A stretch of 64,000 bases of DNA, taken from Bacteroides sp. (lineage in GTDB: Bacteria > Bacteroidota > Bacteroidia > Bacteroidales > Bacteroidaceae). A program made the position numbers and the translations under genes. Numbering within the stretch: position 1 is the first letter of the stretch; every line of letters starts with the position of its first letter. Under the pieces are notes generated by a model, which had not been told where the DNA came from, did not search any database, and saw only the letters and a list, made by a program, of their open reading frames with translations. The DNA lies in the NCBI GenBank assembly GCA_019414665.1, contig DXLO01000004.1, positions 1-64,000 of the forward strand. Reading direction: 5' to 3'. Of this stretch, positions 32,464 to 42,900 are shown piece by piece.

Positions 32464-34215
32464 TTATTTGCTTAAGTCAACCACCGGATGAACAGTCCAT
32501 CCGTTCTCACTGAAATAAGTAGAGTTGTCCGTGCTAAAGTTGGCAGAGTTACCACTTAGGTTAGGGTTCTTGTTCAACAACTGTTGTACGATGGGCAGAA
32601 ATTCGTGCCCGGGTAAGTAGGTGTCAAAAGAACTTTTTAGTTCGGAGTCGGTTGCGATATCGTTGTAGTCTACAGGATCTTTGGTTCCGGTTACAGAACG
32701 GCGTACGACACTGTGCTCCTTAAGTTGTTGCAAACGATCATTCTTATAGAAGAATCCCCAGCGGATAAGATCGAATCCGCGTCCGAACTCACAACCAAAT
32801 TCTTTCGGACGCTCCACATTGGCAATCTGCTCGAAGAGTTTGTCGGCTGTAGGGAAGTCAGCCAGTTCCAGATCGGGCAAGTCAGCGCGGTTGCGTACTT
32901 CGTTAATCCAGTCGATGGCCTGTTGTGTGGGGCCGTTGACTTCGTTTTCACATTCGGCAGCACGGAGCAGCACGTCGGAGTAGCGCATCAGACGCAAGTT
33001 GATTCCATCGTGTAAGCCTGTAATAACGGTGCTATAGAGTCCGGTACGGAGGTTTGTGAACTTGGCGATGGGTAGACCACCGTATGTGTTGTTGGTTACG
33101 ATGTTGTCGGTGGCTGTAAGTTTGCTCGTATAAGCTACATTGCCATATTCAAAGTCTTCCCAATCGGATTCGTAAGTACCGATGGTCCAGTACAGACGCG
33201 GGTCGAGTTTGCCGTCAGTAGTACGTTCTGCTTTGAAGAGATGGTAGAGCCAGGGGGAAGCCGAAATGTCGGCCCAACCGCCATAATTGCCGGGAGCGAA
33301 GTTACTCTCGATGGCCGAACCTTGGGTGGCATTCGGGCTGGTGTTCACCGGAGTCCACTCGTCGTCGGTTCCTTGTGATTCTAAGTCAAGGAATTGCACT
33401 TCGAAAAGGCTTTCCTTGTTGTTCTCATAGGCAGGACCTTCACGAAAGTTGTCGCCATAGTTATCCATCAGTTCATAAGTACCATATTTTTTGCCGATAA
33501 TGTCTTTCAGTACAGTAAGGGCGTCTTTGAATTTATGGCGTACCATGAGCGCACGGGCATAGTAACCGGCTGCGGCACCACAGGTGGCACGTCCTTTTTC
33601 CCATTCGCCACCTTGATCTCGTGAGGGTAACAATTCCATGGCTTCTTTGAAATCACTTTCCACTTGGTCCAGCACGGCATCATAGGTGCTGTTGCCGGTA
33701 TAAAGTCCATCCAATGAAGAGTAGGTGGCATAATCTGTGATGAGGGGCGGGTTCTGGTAATAACCAACCAGATTGTAGTATGACAGACCGCGCAGGAAGA
33801 GCACTTGTCCTTTGATGCGTTTCATTTTTTCGGAAAGCTGGCTGTTGTCTTCATCGCAACGGGAAATGGCAAAATTACATACATTAACGGTGTAGTACCA
33901 TTCGCGCCAGGGCCACCACGTGATGTCCGAGGTTACTTCCGCATTCAGGTCATCGAAAGGCAGATACCATACTTGTGATGAATTCCAGGCTTCATCGCCA
34001 CGACACACATCAATGGTGTAGCCTACACGGGCGTAAGAACCTTCCATACGGATATGGTTATAGGCGGCAATAACGCTCTCTTCCAAATCATCGGCATTGA
34101 AACCGAATGTGTTTGAGGTTTGCTGGTTGGGATTTAACAGCTCCAAATTATCATTGCAAGAAGTCAATGTGCCTAATCCCAAAAAGAGAACCAATGCATA
34201 TTTATTGAGTTTCAT
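32464..34215 (-). CDS. susD: SusD/RagB-family glycan-binding lipoprotein
   Basis: The 583-aa lipoprotein (LGTLTSC) has SusD features: an early NxQQTSNTFGFNADDLEESVIAAY region, TPR-like helices (KGQVLFLRGLSYYNLV) and the conserved RLMRYSDVLLRAAECENEV segment. A typical IRWGFFYKNDRL region follows. It forms the lid on the SusC barrel and binds incoming oligosaccharide. It lies 19 bp after susC and is followed 24 bp later by the SGBP. Confidence 0.95.
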   Translation of the reverse strand: MKLNKYALVLFLGLGTLTSCNDNLELLNPNQQTSNTFGFNADDLEESVIAAYNHIRMEGSYARVGYTIDVCRGDEAWNSSQVWYLPFDDLNAEVTSDITWWPWREWYYTVNVCNFAISRCDEDNSQLSEKMKRIKGQVLFLRGLSYYNLVGYYQNPPLITDYATYSSLDGLYTGNSTYDAVLDQVESDFKEAMELLPSRDQGGEWEKGRATCGAAAGYYARALMVRHKFKDALTVLKDIIGKKYGTYELMDNYGDNFREGPAYENNKESLFEVQFLDLESQGTDDEWTPVNTSPNATQGSAIESNFAPGNYGGWADISASPWLYHLFKAERTTDGKLDPRLYWTIGTYESDWEDFEYGNVAYTSKLTATDNIVTNNTYGGLPIAKFTNLRTGLYSTVITGLHDGINLRLMRYSDVLLRAAECENEVNGPTQQAIDWINEVRNRADLPDLELADFPTADKLFEQIANVERPKEFGCEFGRGFDLIRWGFFYKNDRLQQLKEHSVVRRSVTGTKDPVDYNDIATDSELKSSFDTYLPGHEFLPIVQQLLNKNPNLSGNSANFSTDNSTYFSENGWTVHPVVDLSK

Positions 34216-34234
34216 ATTGTTATGTTTTTAGTGA

Positions 34235-37200
34235 TTAGAAAGTGAAATGAACGCCACACATGAAGGTACGTGCGGTAGGATAAGAACAGAAGTTATATCC
34301 CGGTGTGAAGGTACCTCCTGCATAGTCCACATTGTAACCTTTGTAGCCGGTAAAGGTGTGCAGGTTCTGTGCCGACACGTAGAAACGTACATCCGATACG
34401 TATTTGCCAAACCATTCGTTGGGGAAGTTGTAGCCCAGTTCTATATTGGCAATTTTCCAATAAGCTGCGTTCTGAATTTTGCGGTCGCTGAAGAGATCGT
34501 TCCAGGCCAGGCTGGCACTGTTGGTGACATAGGTACGTGGTACGCTGGAAAGATAGGTGCTGCCGTCTTCGCTGAAGCGATTGGCGTCGAGCATGGCTAC
34601 GTCTTTGTTGCCCCAGCCATAGCAAGAGTTCAGAGAGTTGTGGATGTCGTCGCTAACATGATAGTTGAGTGCACCGAACGTAGCGATGCTCAGGTCGAAA
34701 CGTTTGTATTCGAAGCGGGCGTTCAAACCGAAATTGATCTTAGGCATACCGCTGCCCAATACTACCTGGTCATTGGCATCTACCTTTCCGTCAGGCTTTC
34801 CGTCGGGACCGCTTACGTCCTTATAGAGGCAGTCACCAATTTGGGCGCCTTCTTGTGTGGCATGGTTGTCCAAGTCAGCTTGTGTGCGGGCGATGCCATC
34901 ATAAACCCATCCGTAGAATTTGCCGATCTCTTCACCTACGTTGGTGATGTAGGCGCCGGAGATGTATGAATCGGTACCGAAGCCCAATGAGGTTACGCGG
35001 TTACGGACAGTACTTAAGTTAGCCGACACTTCATACTTGAAGTCGTGGTCTCGGTTGCGGTAAGTAGCTGCAAATTCGAAACCTGAATTGTTCATCGAAG
35101 CGGCGTTCATTGTTACGGTGGTATTGGATACACCGGCTTGTTCGGGAACGGGAACAGCATAAAGCAGGTCTTCACTGGTGTTCTTGTACCATTCGGCAGT
35201 GAATTCCAGACGGTTGTTGAACAAGGCGAGGTCGATACCCACGTTGTAGCTTTTCTTCTTTTCCCAAGAAAGGTTGTTGTCTACGAAAGTGGAAATAGCA
35301 GAACCGGTGATGGGCGTGTTGCCAAAGCTATAAGTCATGTTATTACGTGCCATTACAGCCTGATACATGTATTCACCAATGTTTTCGTTACCGAGCTCGC
35401 CATAGCTGGCACGTACCTTGAACATGTTGACAATGTTTCTGTTGAAGGGGAAGAAAGACTCCTTGTCGAAACGCCATCCCACAGAAACAGAAGGGAAGGT
35501 GCCCCAACGGATATTTTGGGACAAGCGGGAACTGCCGTCGCGGCGCACGGTTGCCGAGAACAGATAACGCTCGTCGTAGTTGTAGTTGATACGCCCGATG
35601 TAGGATAGGAGGGTGTGTTTGTATTCGAAGCTTTCAGCGTAAGTGTTGGCGGCATTCTGGAGTTGCAGGAAGTAAGGCTCGGTGAAGTTGACGCCCCAGC
35701 CTGTCAGCAAGTCGGTGTTTTCTTCTTCGTAAGTCTGGCCGGCTACCAGGTTAAAATGGTGTTTGCCGACGGTGGCATCATAAGTCAGCACGTTTTCAAT
35801 CAAAGCATCGGCATAAGAGCGGGTAGCTTTGGTGAGACGTTCGTTGCTTTTGGCCAGATAGACACGGTTGCTCTGTACCCATGCAGGAATCCAGGTGAAG
35901 TCCTTGCAATGGGTTTTGCTGTAAGAGAGATTGACTTTATAGTTGAGCTTGTGGTTTTTGCTGTCAATACCGATCATTTTCAGGAGATCCACATCGGCAG
36001 AGGCTGTTCCTACAAAGCGGTCTACACGGGTATTGCGCTTTAACAGGTTATTGACCAGCAAGGGGTTGGAAGCTGAAATGTCACCATGTACGGTGTCGTA
36101 GTAAACACCATAACCATAAGAGTCATAGTTGAAGTTATTGGCGATCCCTACCAGATTGTCAAGTACCCAAGTAGAGTTGTCGTAGGCTTTGATGGTGGGT
36201 TGCATCAGCAAAGTACCACGCAGTATGTTGGTTACGTCTCCATACAGACCTTGAACGTATTCGGAAGCGTTTGACAAACCCATGTTGTCTTGATCGGAGT
36301 GAGAGTAAACCAGGCTGGTATGGAACTTGATGAATTTGGTGTCCATCGTGTTGTTGACACGCGCCGTGTAACGTTCGTAGTTGGGACCGGCGCCTTCCAG
36401 TGTACCTTTTTGGTTGTAGTAATCTAATGAAACGTTATAAGTATTGTGGGCACCGCCACCGGAGAGGTTCACATTGTGATTTTGACGGATACCTGTTTTG
36501 AACACTTCTTTAAACCAGTTGGTATTGGTGTTATCCTGGAAATGATATTTTCCGGTGGTACTGTCCAGCTTGTAACCGCCGGGCAGCGGAGTGTTGGAGT
36601 TGGCGCATGCCTGACCGATGTACTGGCTGTATTGGTCGGCATCCATTACGTCATAGACACTACTGGGAATGTAGTCCATACCTACGTACCCATTGTAGTC
36701 TACTTTCAGCGGTTGGTCTTTCTGACCGCGTTTGGTAGTGATGATGACCACACCGTTGGCTGCACGCGAACCGTAAATGGCAGCAGCCGATGCATCCTTC
36801 AGAATTTGGATGGTTTCAATATCGTTTGAAGAGAAATCGCGGATGGAAGTACCCATGGGGACACCATCGATAACATAAAGAGGAGAAGTGTCACCAAAAG
36901 ATCCGACGCCACGGATACGGACGGTAGGGTCGGCACCGGGCTGCCCGTCGGAAGTGACTTGTACGCCTGATACTTTACCTTCGAGCATGGTGGAGATATT
37001 GGAATGGGATGTCTGTTTCAAGGCTTCCGTGTCTACTACAGCTACAGAACCGGTCAAATCGGATTTCTTTTGTGTGCCATAACCTATGACAACAACTTGT
37101 TCCAGCATCTGGTTGTCGGGTTGCAATTGGATGGCTTCAATGATAGCGCGGTTACGAACGGCTACTTCGCGTTCCTTGTAGCCTACATAGCTTATCGAAA

Positions 37201-37444
37201 GGATAGCGTTTCCGGCAACCTCCAGTTGGAAGTTTCCGTCCACATCGGTAATGGTTCCACCTTGTCCTCCTTTAATTCTGACAGTAGCTCCTGTCAAGGG
37301 CTCACCTTGTTCATCGATAACTTGACCGCGAACCTTGATAGCCGGAGATTGTGCCACGGTAGCTATAGCAGGTGTGGGATACACCATCATGCCACCCATA
37401 GCACACAGACTAAGCATTACGGAAAATAATAAATGTTTCCTCAT
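34235..37444 (-). CDS. susC: SusC/RagA-family TonB-linked outer membrane transporter
   Basis: The 1069-aa protein has a signal peptide and a carboxypeptidase-regulatory domain (about 35-115: GQVIDEQGEPLTGATVRIKG). Then come a TonB-box/plug region with VVIGYGTQKKSDLTGSV, SDGQPGADPTVRIRG and GSRAANGVVIITTK, and the long barrel ending in FMCGVHFTF. It imports oligosaccharides across the outer membrane with TonB energy. It is the first gene of its operon and is preceded by the tandem TGTCCACC operator at 37680-37714. The substrate is inferred as arabinan-derived oligosaccharide. Confidence 0.97.
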   Translation of the reverse strand: MRKHLLFSVMLSLCAMGGMMVYPTPAIATVAQSPAIKVRGQVIDEQGEPLTGATVRIKGGQGGTITDVDGNFQLEVAGNAILSISYVGYKEREVAVRNRAIIEAIQLQPDNQMLEQVVVIGYGTQKKSDLTGSVAVVDTEALKQTSHSNISTMLEGKVSGVQVTSDGQPGADPTVRIRGVGSFGDTSPLYVIDGVPMGTSIRDFSSNDIETIQILKDASAAAIYGSRAANGVVIITTKRGQKDQPLKVDYNGYVGMDYIPSSVYDVMDADQYSQYIGQACANSNTPLPGGYKLDSTTGKYHFQDNTNTNWFKEVFKTGIRQNHNVNLSGGGAHNTYNVSLDYYNQKGTLEGAGPNYERYTARVNNTMDTKFIKFHTSLVYSHSDQDNMGLSNASEYVQGLYGDVTNILRGTLLMQPTIKAYDNSTWVLDNLVGIANNFNYDSYGYGVYYDTVHGDISASNPLLVNNLLKRNTRVDRFVGTASADVDLLKMIGIDSKNHKLNYKVNLSYSKTHCKDFTWIPAWVQSNRVYLAKSNERLTKATRSYADALIENVLTYDATVGKHHFNLVAGQTYEEENTDLLTGWGVNFTEPYFLQLQNAANTYAESFEYKHTLLSYIGRINYNYDERYLFSATVRRDGSSRLSQNIRWGTFPSVSVGWRFDKESFFPFNRNIVNMFKVRASYGELGNENIGEYMYQAVMARNNMTYSFGNTPITGSAISTFVDNNLSWEKKKSYNVGIDLALFNNRLEFTAEWYKNTSEDLLYAVPVPEQAGVSNTTVTMNAASMNNSGFEFAATYRNRDHDFKYEVSANLSTVRNRVTSLGFGTDSYISGAYITNVGEEIGKFYGWVYDGIARTQADLDNHATQEGAQIGDCLYKDVSGPDGKPDGKVDANDQVVLGSGMPKINFGLNARFEYKRFDLSIATFGALNYHVSDDIHNSLNSCYGWGNKDVAMLDANRFSEDGSTYLSSVPRTYVTNSASLAWNDLFSDRKIQNAAYWKIANIELGYNFPNEWFGKYVSDVRFYVSAQNLHTFTGYKGYNVDYAGGTFTPGYNFCSYPTARTFMCGVHFTF

Positions 37445-37652
37445 TTTTTTAAGTATTAAATTAGTAGATTAAATTGTTGCTGATGTATTGAATTGAGATG
37501 TTGGATTATTGTACAATCTAATGTTGAATACTCTAGGTAGACAAACCACAGAGTTTATAAATATGCTGGAGCTATTCTTCATAATATTTAAGATTAGGAT
37601 TAGACTTTAAAAGCAGGGTTCTCTTCCGAAAGATTGAGCACCGATTGCATGA

Positions 37653-37714
37653 CAAAAGTATAATTTACACCGTAAACAGGGGTGGACAAACGGTTTTATA
37701 GGGTGGACGAATGG
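37653..37714 (-). promoter_or_regulatory. susC promoter with tandem TGTCCACC-type operator
   Basis: On the - strand the sites are CGTCCACC and TGTCCACC (within 37680-37714) with a 21-bp period. The -7 box TACTTTTG is at 37653-37660, about 28 bp from the near site. The + strand promoter at 44282-44339 has the same layout. The rest of the 37445-37883 gap holds a long 5' leader and the terminator below, with no gene seen. Confidence 0.7.
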
Positions 37715-37805
37715 ATAATGGAAAAAAATGTATTTATTCCGCTTATAGTTTGCGTCTTTTGGAGGTGGTGAGATAGGCTTAGGAGAAGGCTTTTTTTATA
37801 TAAAG

Positions 37806-37849
37806 TCATGTAGCCGGACAACCTGGTGAAGGACTGTCCGGCTACATGA
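37806..37849 (-). terminator. 15-bp perfect hairpin after GH97
   Basis: TCATGTAGCCGGACA (37806-37820) pairs perfectly with TGTCCGGCTACATGA (37835-37849), 35 bp beyond the GH97 stop. It has a strong GC core and only a short T stretch after it on the - strand. Confidence 0.65.
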
Positions 37850-37883
37850 GGGATAAAATACAAATAAAATTCTCTGAAAGGAA

Positions 37884-39827
37884 TTATTTCACAAGTAAAA
37901 ATCCTCCTTCCGCCTGCATCGTAATGCTGACTTCATCATTCTTTTTTAATGTTATCTCTTCAGCGTGAGGATTTAGTTTTTTATCGTCCTGATAAAGCAT
38001 CACTTTATCTCCTTTAGTACACATAGATAAGTTCAACTTTAATTTCAGCGGTTCTTTTTGTGCATTGATTCCGGCTATGTACCATTTATCGGCATGCCGA
38101 CGTGCCAGTACTACGTATTTGCCCGGATAGCCGTCAATGAATCTTGTTTCGTCCCATGTGGTGGGAACTTGCTTCATGAAATCCAAACAAACTTGGGGGG
38201 CATCGGTCAGGTTATTAGGCGCCAACGCAAAATTCTGAATAGGATTTTGGAATAAAACGGCTGTTGCCAGTTGGAATACATCAGTGGTCTTGCGTATGCT
38301 TCCGCCGTCATTGTTGCGGTTGAGGCGTTTGTTGAGGAATGTGCCACCAAACTCCATGCAACCGATGGTGTTGCGGATAAATGGATGCAGACAGGCATTA
38401 AATGCTTCTTCATCGCAAAAATGTTGTTGGAAAATCAGGTTTTCCGATGCGAGCACGGCTTCGCTTCCTACATAATTAGGATACATACGCTCCCATCCCC
38501 GAGGAAGGGTACAGCCGTGGAAAATGACCATCAGTCCATTATCATCCGCATCGCTCAGGATGGCTTCGTACAGACGCATGGTTTCCTGCTTGTCACCTCC
38601 GAAGAAGTCTACTTTGATTCCTTTTACTCCTATATTATGCAGCCATTTCATTTCCTTTTTACGGATAATGGGATTGTCCATGTAATTGGTAGGACCTTGC
38701 ACTATATCATTCCAGTAGCCGCTGGAACTATACCATAAAAATACATCTACATTTTTACTGTGTGCATAGTCTATGAAGTCTTTCATACGTTCACGGCCGA
38801 TGTTGGTATCCCACCAGTTGTCTATCAATACATATTCATATCCCATGGCGGCAGCAAGATCTACATATTTTTTCTGATCGTCGAAATTGATGCTGCCATC
38901 TTGCCAAAGTATCCAGCTCCAGGTTCCGCGTCCCATTTTGTATGTATGCTCCGTTGGGTAAAGAGGTTCCACGACATCCCATGGAATCGTTGTTTCTACA
39001 ATGGGCTTCAGGTTTTCGCCTACAGTAATAGTACGCCAAGGAGTGGAACCGGGCAATGCAAGACCGGGAGATGCCGTACCGTTACCGTTGTTTTCTTCGG
39101 GCATGGGGAAAGCGAGGGTATAAAGTCCGTCGGCGGTGGCATCGCTCAGGTGTGAACCACAGTATTTGCTGTCTACTCCGGTTTCACTGATAAGTGCCCA
39201 GCCATTTTCTCCTACATGGAACAGACAAGGAAATGTGTAACCGTGCCCATATTGTGAACGTACATTCATAGGAGCGTCAGCCTTATATTCTTCCTCATAA
39301 CTGGGCTTGGTACGTTTCCAACCTATCATGGCGTCACTTTGCGGGCACAGGAAAGTAGTGGTGAAGGAGGGGAAGTCAAAACCGGTAGTTTCTTTTTCTA
39401 TCACGATGCTTCCCGTATCGCCATATTTGGGCATTTCGTAGCGGAAAGCAATATCGTTGTTGCTTACGCGGAATATTATATTTATATTTTTCTTTTCTTT
39501 ATTGGTAAAGGTGCATGTAAGTTCATTGGCTTGATAATGAATTTGTGATTGTTTGATACGGTCTTGTGTATAGGTCTTATCTATTTTATTCTCTTTTTGT
39601 CCGGTGAAAGTCATATCCCGGCTGAAGTCCCCCACATTGGCAATGAAACCTAAAGGTGAATCTTCCAGGATGGTCTTGTCCTTATAGGTAACGGAATAAA
39701 CGGGGATACCCTGTTTTACGGATACATTTACTTTCAAAAAGGAATCGGGTCCTGTAACTGTAGCTTGTTGGGCAAAAGCTGACATTGTAGTGATGGCAAG
39801 CAGCCAAGTCATAAATTGTTTTTTCAT
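37884..39827 (-). CDS. GH97 family glycoside hydrolase
   Basis: The 647-aa protein has a signal peptide (start at 39827, MKKQFMTWLLAITTMSAFAQ), an N-terminal beta-sandwich and a TIM barrel. GIKVDFFGGD and HGCTLPRGWERMYPN lie in the barrel and a beta domain ends the protein. GH97 has inverting members using Glu and retaining members using an Asp nucleophile. The Asp in GIKVDFF suggests the retaining, alpha-galactosidase-like branch (inference). Since alpha-galactose and beta-L-arabinopyranose share ring geometry, it may remove either from arabinan side chains. It lies between the sensor-regulator and susC with its own promoter. Confidence 0.85.
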   Translation of the reverse strand: MKKQFMTWLLAITTMSAFAQQATVTGPDSFLKVNVSVKQGIPVYSVTYKDKTILEDSPLGFIANVGDFSRDMTFTGQKENKIDKTYTQDRIKQSQIHYQANELTCTFTNKEKKNINIIFRVSNNDIAFRYEMPKYGDTGSIVIEKETTGFDFPSFTTTFLCPQSDAMIGWKRTKPSYEEEYKADAPMNVRSQYGHGYTFPCLFHVGENGWALISETGVDSKYCGSHLSDATADGLYTLAFPMPEENNGNGTASPGLALPGSTPWRTITVGENLKPIVETTIPWDVVEPLYPTEHTYKMGRGTWSWILWQDGSINFDDQKKYVDLAAAMGYEYVLIDNWWDTNIGRERMKDFIDYAHSKNVDVFLWYSSSGYWNDIVQGPTNYMDNPIIRKKEMKWLHNIGVKGIKVDFFGGDKQETMRLYEAILSDADDNGLMVIFHGCTLPRGWERMYPNYVGSEAVLASENLIFQQHFCDEEAFNACLHPFIRNTIGCMEFGGTFLNKRLNRNNDGGSIRKTTDVFQLATAVLFQNPIQNFALAPNNLTDAPQVCLDFMKQVPTTWDETRFIDGYPGKYVVLARRHADKWYIAGINAQKEPLKLKLNLSMCTKGDKVMLYQDDKKLNPHAEEITLKKNDEVSITMQAEGGFLLVK

Positions 39828-39857
39828 GGGTATTAAATATGCTATTATAATGTAGGG

Positions 39858-39865
39858 CAAAGATA
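39858..39865 (-). promoter_or_regulatory. -7 box of the GH97 promoter
   Basis: TATCTTTG on the - strand lies 30 bp before the GH97 start. No TGTCCACC site is seen here, so GH97 may be less tightly regulated than susC or share the sensor-regulator transcript. Confidence 0.5.
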
Positions 39866-39944
39866 ATTTATTTAGCAAGACGAGAGCGTAGAAAAACGGA
39901 GCATTTATGGTATACAATCCGTTCATTTTACGCTCTGGAATAAG

Positions 39945-42900
39945 TCAGTCGGTTCCATTCTCCATCATCGAACTGGGGGTTGTTCCGAAATGTTTTGTAA
40001 AGCAGCGTGTGAAGTATTTGGGATCATTGAATCCTACTTCGTATGCTATCTCAGATATATTCATATTGTGCGTCAGCCGGTTACGGATAATAAGTTCCCG
40101 CGCAAGATTCAGCCGGTAGTTACGCATGAATTGTCCGGCAGACTGTCCCGTCAGATTTTGCATTTTTTTGTTCATCAAACTTTTGCTTACCCCCATTGCT
40201 TCGATGAAATCGCTTATTTCGTAATAAGAGTTCTTATAGTTTTCTTTCACAATCTGCATTGCTTTGTCCAGGAACTTCTTGTCACTGGATTCTTTTTCGA
40301 TATTCAGTGCATCCACGTCCATACTGTATGAGAACTTTTGTTGGAAACGTTTGCGGTTTTCCAGTATATTGGATATCCGGGCCAGCAGCAAAGTGTCATC
40401 AAATGGTTTTAAAAGGTACTCGTCTACACCTATACGGAAACTTTCAATGCGCGATTCGTTGGATGTTTTGGCCGTAAGCATCAGGAAGGGGATATGCGAG
40501 ATGGCAAAATTGGATTTTACCCGGCGGGACAGTTCCATACCATCCATGACAGGCATCATCAAGTCACTGACTATGAAATCCACGTTCTGGGATTGGAGCA
40601 CAGTCAATGCTTCTTCACCTTGGGATGCTTCGAGCACGTTATAATATTCGGCCAGAATGGAACGGATATAGTCGCGCATATCTTTGTTGTCTTCTACTAC
40701 CAGAATCGTCAGTTTTCCATTGGTGGCAGGTTGCAATGTCATCGGAGAGTCGACCGGTTCTTTAACTTGCTCTGTTGGTGTGGGCAGACTGTCCGCATCG
40801 GCATATTGCAAAGGAAGTAAAATACGGAAAGAACATCCTTTGCTCTGATTATTCTTGGCACAAATTGAACCTCCATGCAACTGGACAATTCGTTTGCATA
40901 GATAGAGACCGATTCCAGTCCCGCTTTGTCCGTTGATAGAGGAATGCGTCTTATTTTGTGATTGGTAGAAGCGGTTGAATACTTTGTCTATCTCTTCTTC
41001 GGGAAGTCCTGGTCCTGTATCCCGAATACAGATGAATAACTTTTCCTGCTCTTCCTGGCGGAGGGGGGTGGCATAGATGGTAATTTGTCCTCCTTTGGGG
41101 GTAAATTTCAAAGCATTTCCTATTAAATTGACAATCACTTTATGCATGGCATCCTCATCGTACATTATTTCACATGAAGGAAGGCGGAAGCGACGTTCGA
41201 TGGTTATTCCTCTTTCGGAAGCATATGCGTCGAAGGGTACTAGTAGTTCATTGAGTAATTTGGCAAAATTGCCCGGGTTGCGGACAATTTCCATTTTCCC
41301 TGATTCTACTTTGCGGAAGTCCATTAATTGGTTGACCAGTGAGAGCAAGTATTTTGAGTTGCGCTCCACAAAATGTAATTGTTCAATGACTTGAGGATTG
41401 TAGCTTAGTTTCAATGCTCTTTCTATAGGTCCTACGATTAATGTCAACGGAGTACGGAATTCATGGGTGATATTGGTGAAGAAGGCGAGTTTGTCAACCG
41501 TCAATTCCTGCACCTTTTTTGACATTTGGATCAGTTGCCCTTTTTGTTTGGTTATTTTTTCGTTTTGCTGTTTTAATAGTTGGTTTTGACGATAGAGCTC
41601 GCTTGCCTGAGTGGAAAGCAGTTTTTTCTGTTCTTCCAGTTCACGGGTACGTTCCTCTACTTTGATGTGGAGTATTTCTTGTTGTTCTTTTAACGAACGA
41701 AGCCTCCATGATAATACCTTATATATAAGGAAAGATAGAAGAACCAATATGGACAGAATGAACCAGATGGTTTTATAGAAATAAGGTGATACGGCAATGT
41801 GGAGTTCTGCCATTTCTTCCAGCCATTGTTTGCCGTCGGGTGCATAACGCAGTTCGAAAGTATAGTTGCCGGGACGCAGATTGGTATAGGCGGCTTGTCG
41901 TCTGTTGGCCGGTACTTTTATCCATTTGTCGTCAAATCCTTTCAAGCGGTAATAATAATTGGCAAATGTCGATGCATCATAATCCAATGCGGCAAATTCA
42001 ATATAGAGAGATTTGTCGCGTTCGTGTAACTGTAAGGTACCGTTTGTGTACAATCGCTCTTTATTTGCCACACGGACATGGGTAAACGCCAAGGGAACAG
42101 CTTCCTTCGGGTTTATATCTATGACCGGCTTGACCACAGACAGTCCTTTGGTACTTCCTATATATAAATCTCCATTGGCGGCACGGCATATTGCGTTCCA
42201 ATAGAACTGGTTGGATAATAGCCCGTCTTTCCGGGTATAGTTAAAGAAGCTGTTGTTGTTAGGATTGAAGCGGGAGAGTCCGTTGGTGGTGGTAATCCAA
42301 AGATACCCTTCTTTATCTTCCGATATGCAGCGGACACTGTTGTTTATCAGTCCGTCTTCGGTGGTGAAGGAGCGGAAGGTATATTCTCCGTTTTCTGTTG
42401 GTGAGGATTTGTAGAAACCATATCCGTTGCTGCCTATCCAAAGGGTTCCGTCTTTAGACTGGGTGATGTAGGTTACCCTTTCCTTTAACTTTGACTCCGG
42501 TTCGTCTAGCTTGATCCTCCAGAGTTGATAAATCAGTCTAGGGGTTTTCAAACTGCTTAAATCTATTCGGCAAAGTCCTTCTGTAAGTCCCAGCCACAGG
42601 TGGTTATCCTTATCTATGTAGTATCCTGTACAACCTTCAATTCCACCTAGGTTCATGCCCTTGAATGGTTCGGTGAGCGTTTGTGTTTTCAAATCGTAAA
42701 CATAGATATTGATACTGGTTCCTACCCAGATGGCATTATTCAAGTGGTCATAGCAGATACTTCCGGCCCATCCCCATGAGAAGTCTCCGCATTCGGGTAT
42801 TTCTATGTGGTGAAATTGTTTGTTCTGCGGATTTTTCATATCTATCCATCCTATGCCTCCTCCCCAAGTTCCCATCCAAAGTCTTCCATCGTTATCGCTG

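Noticed and set aside
37781..37800. Intrinsic terminator at the T run after AAGGC
   Set aside because: The bases before the T run form a direct, not inverted, repeat, so no hairpin can form.
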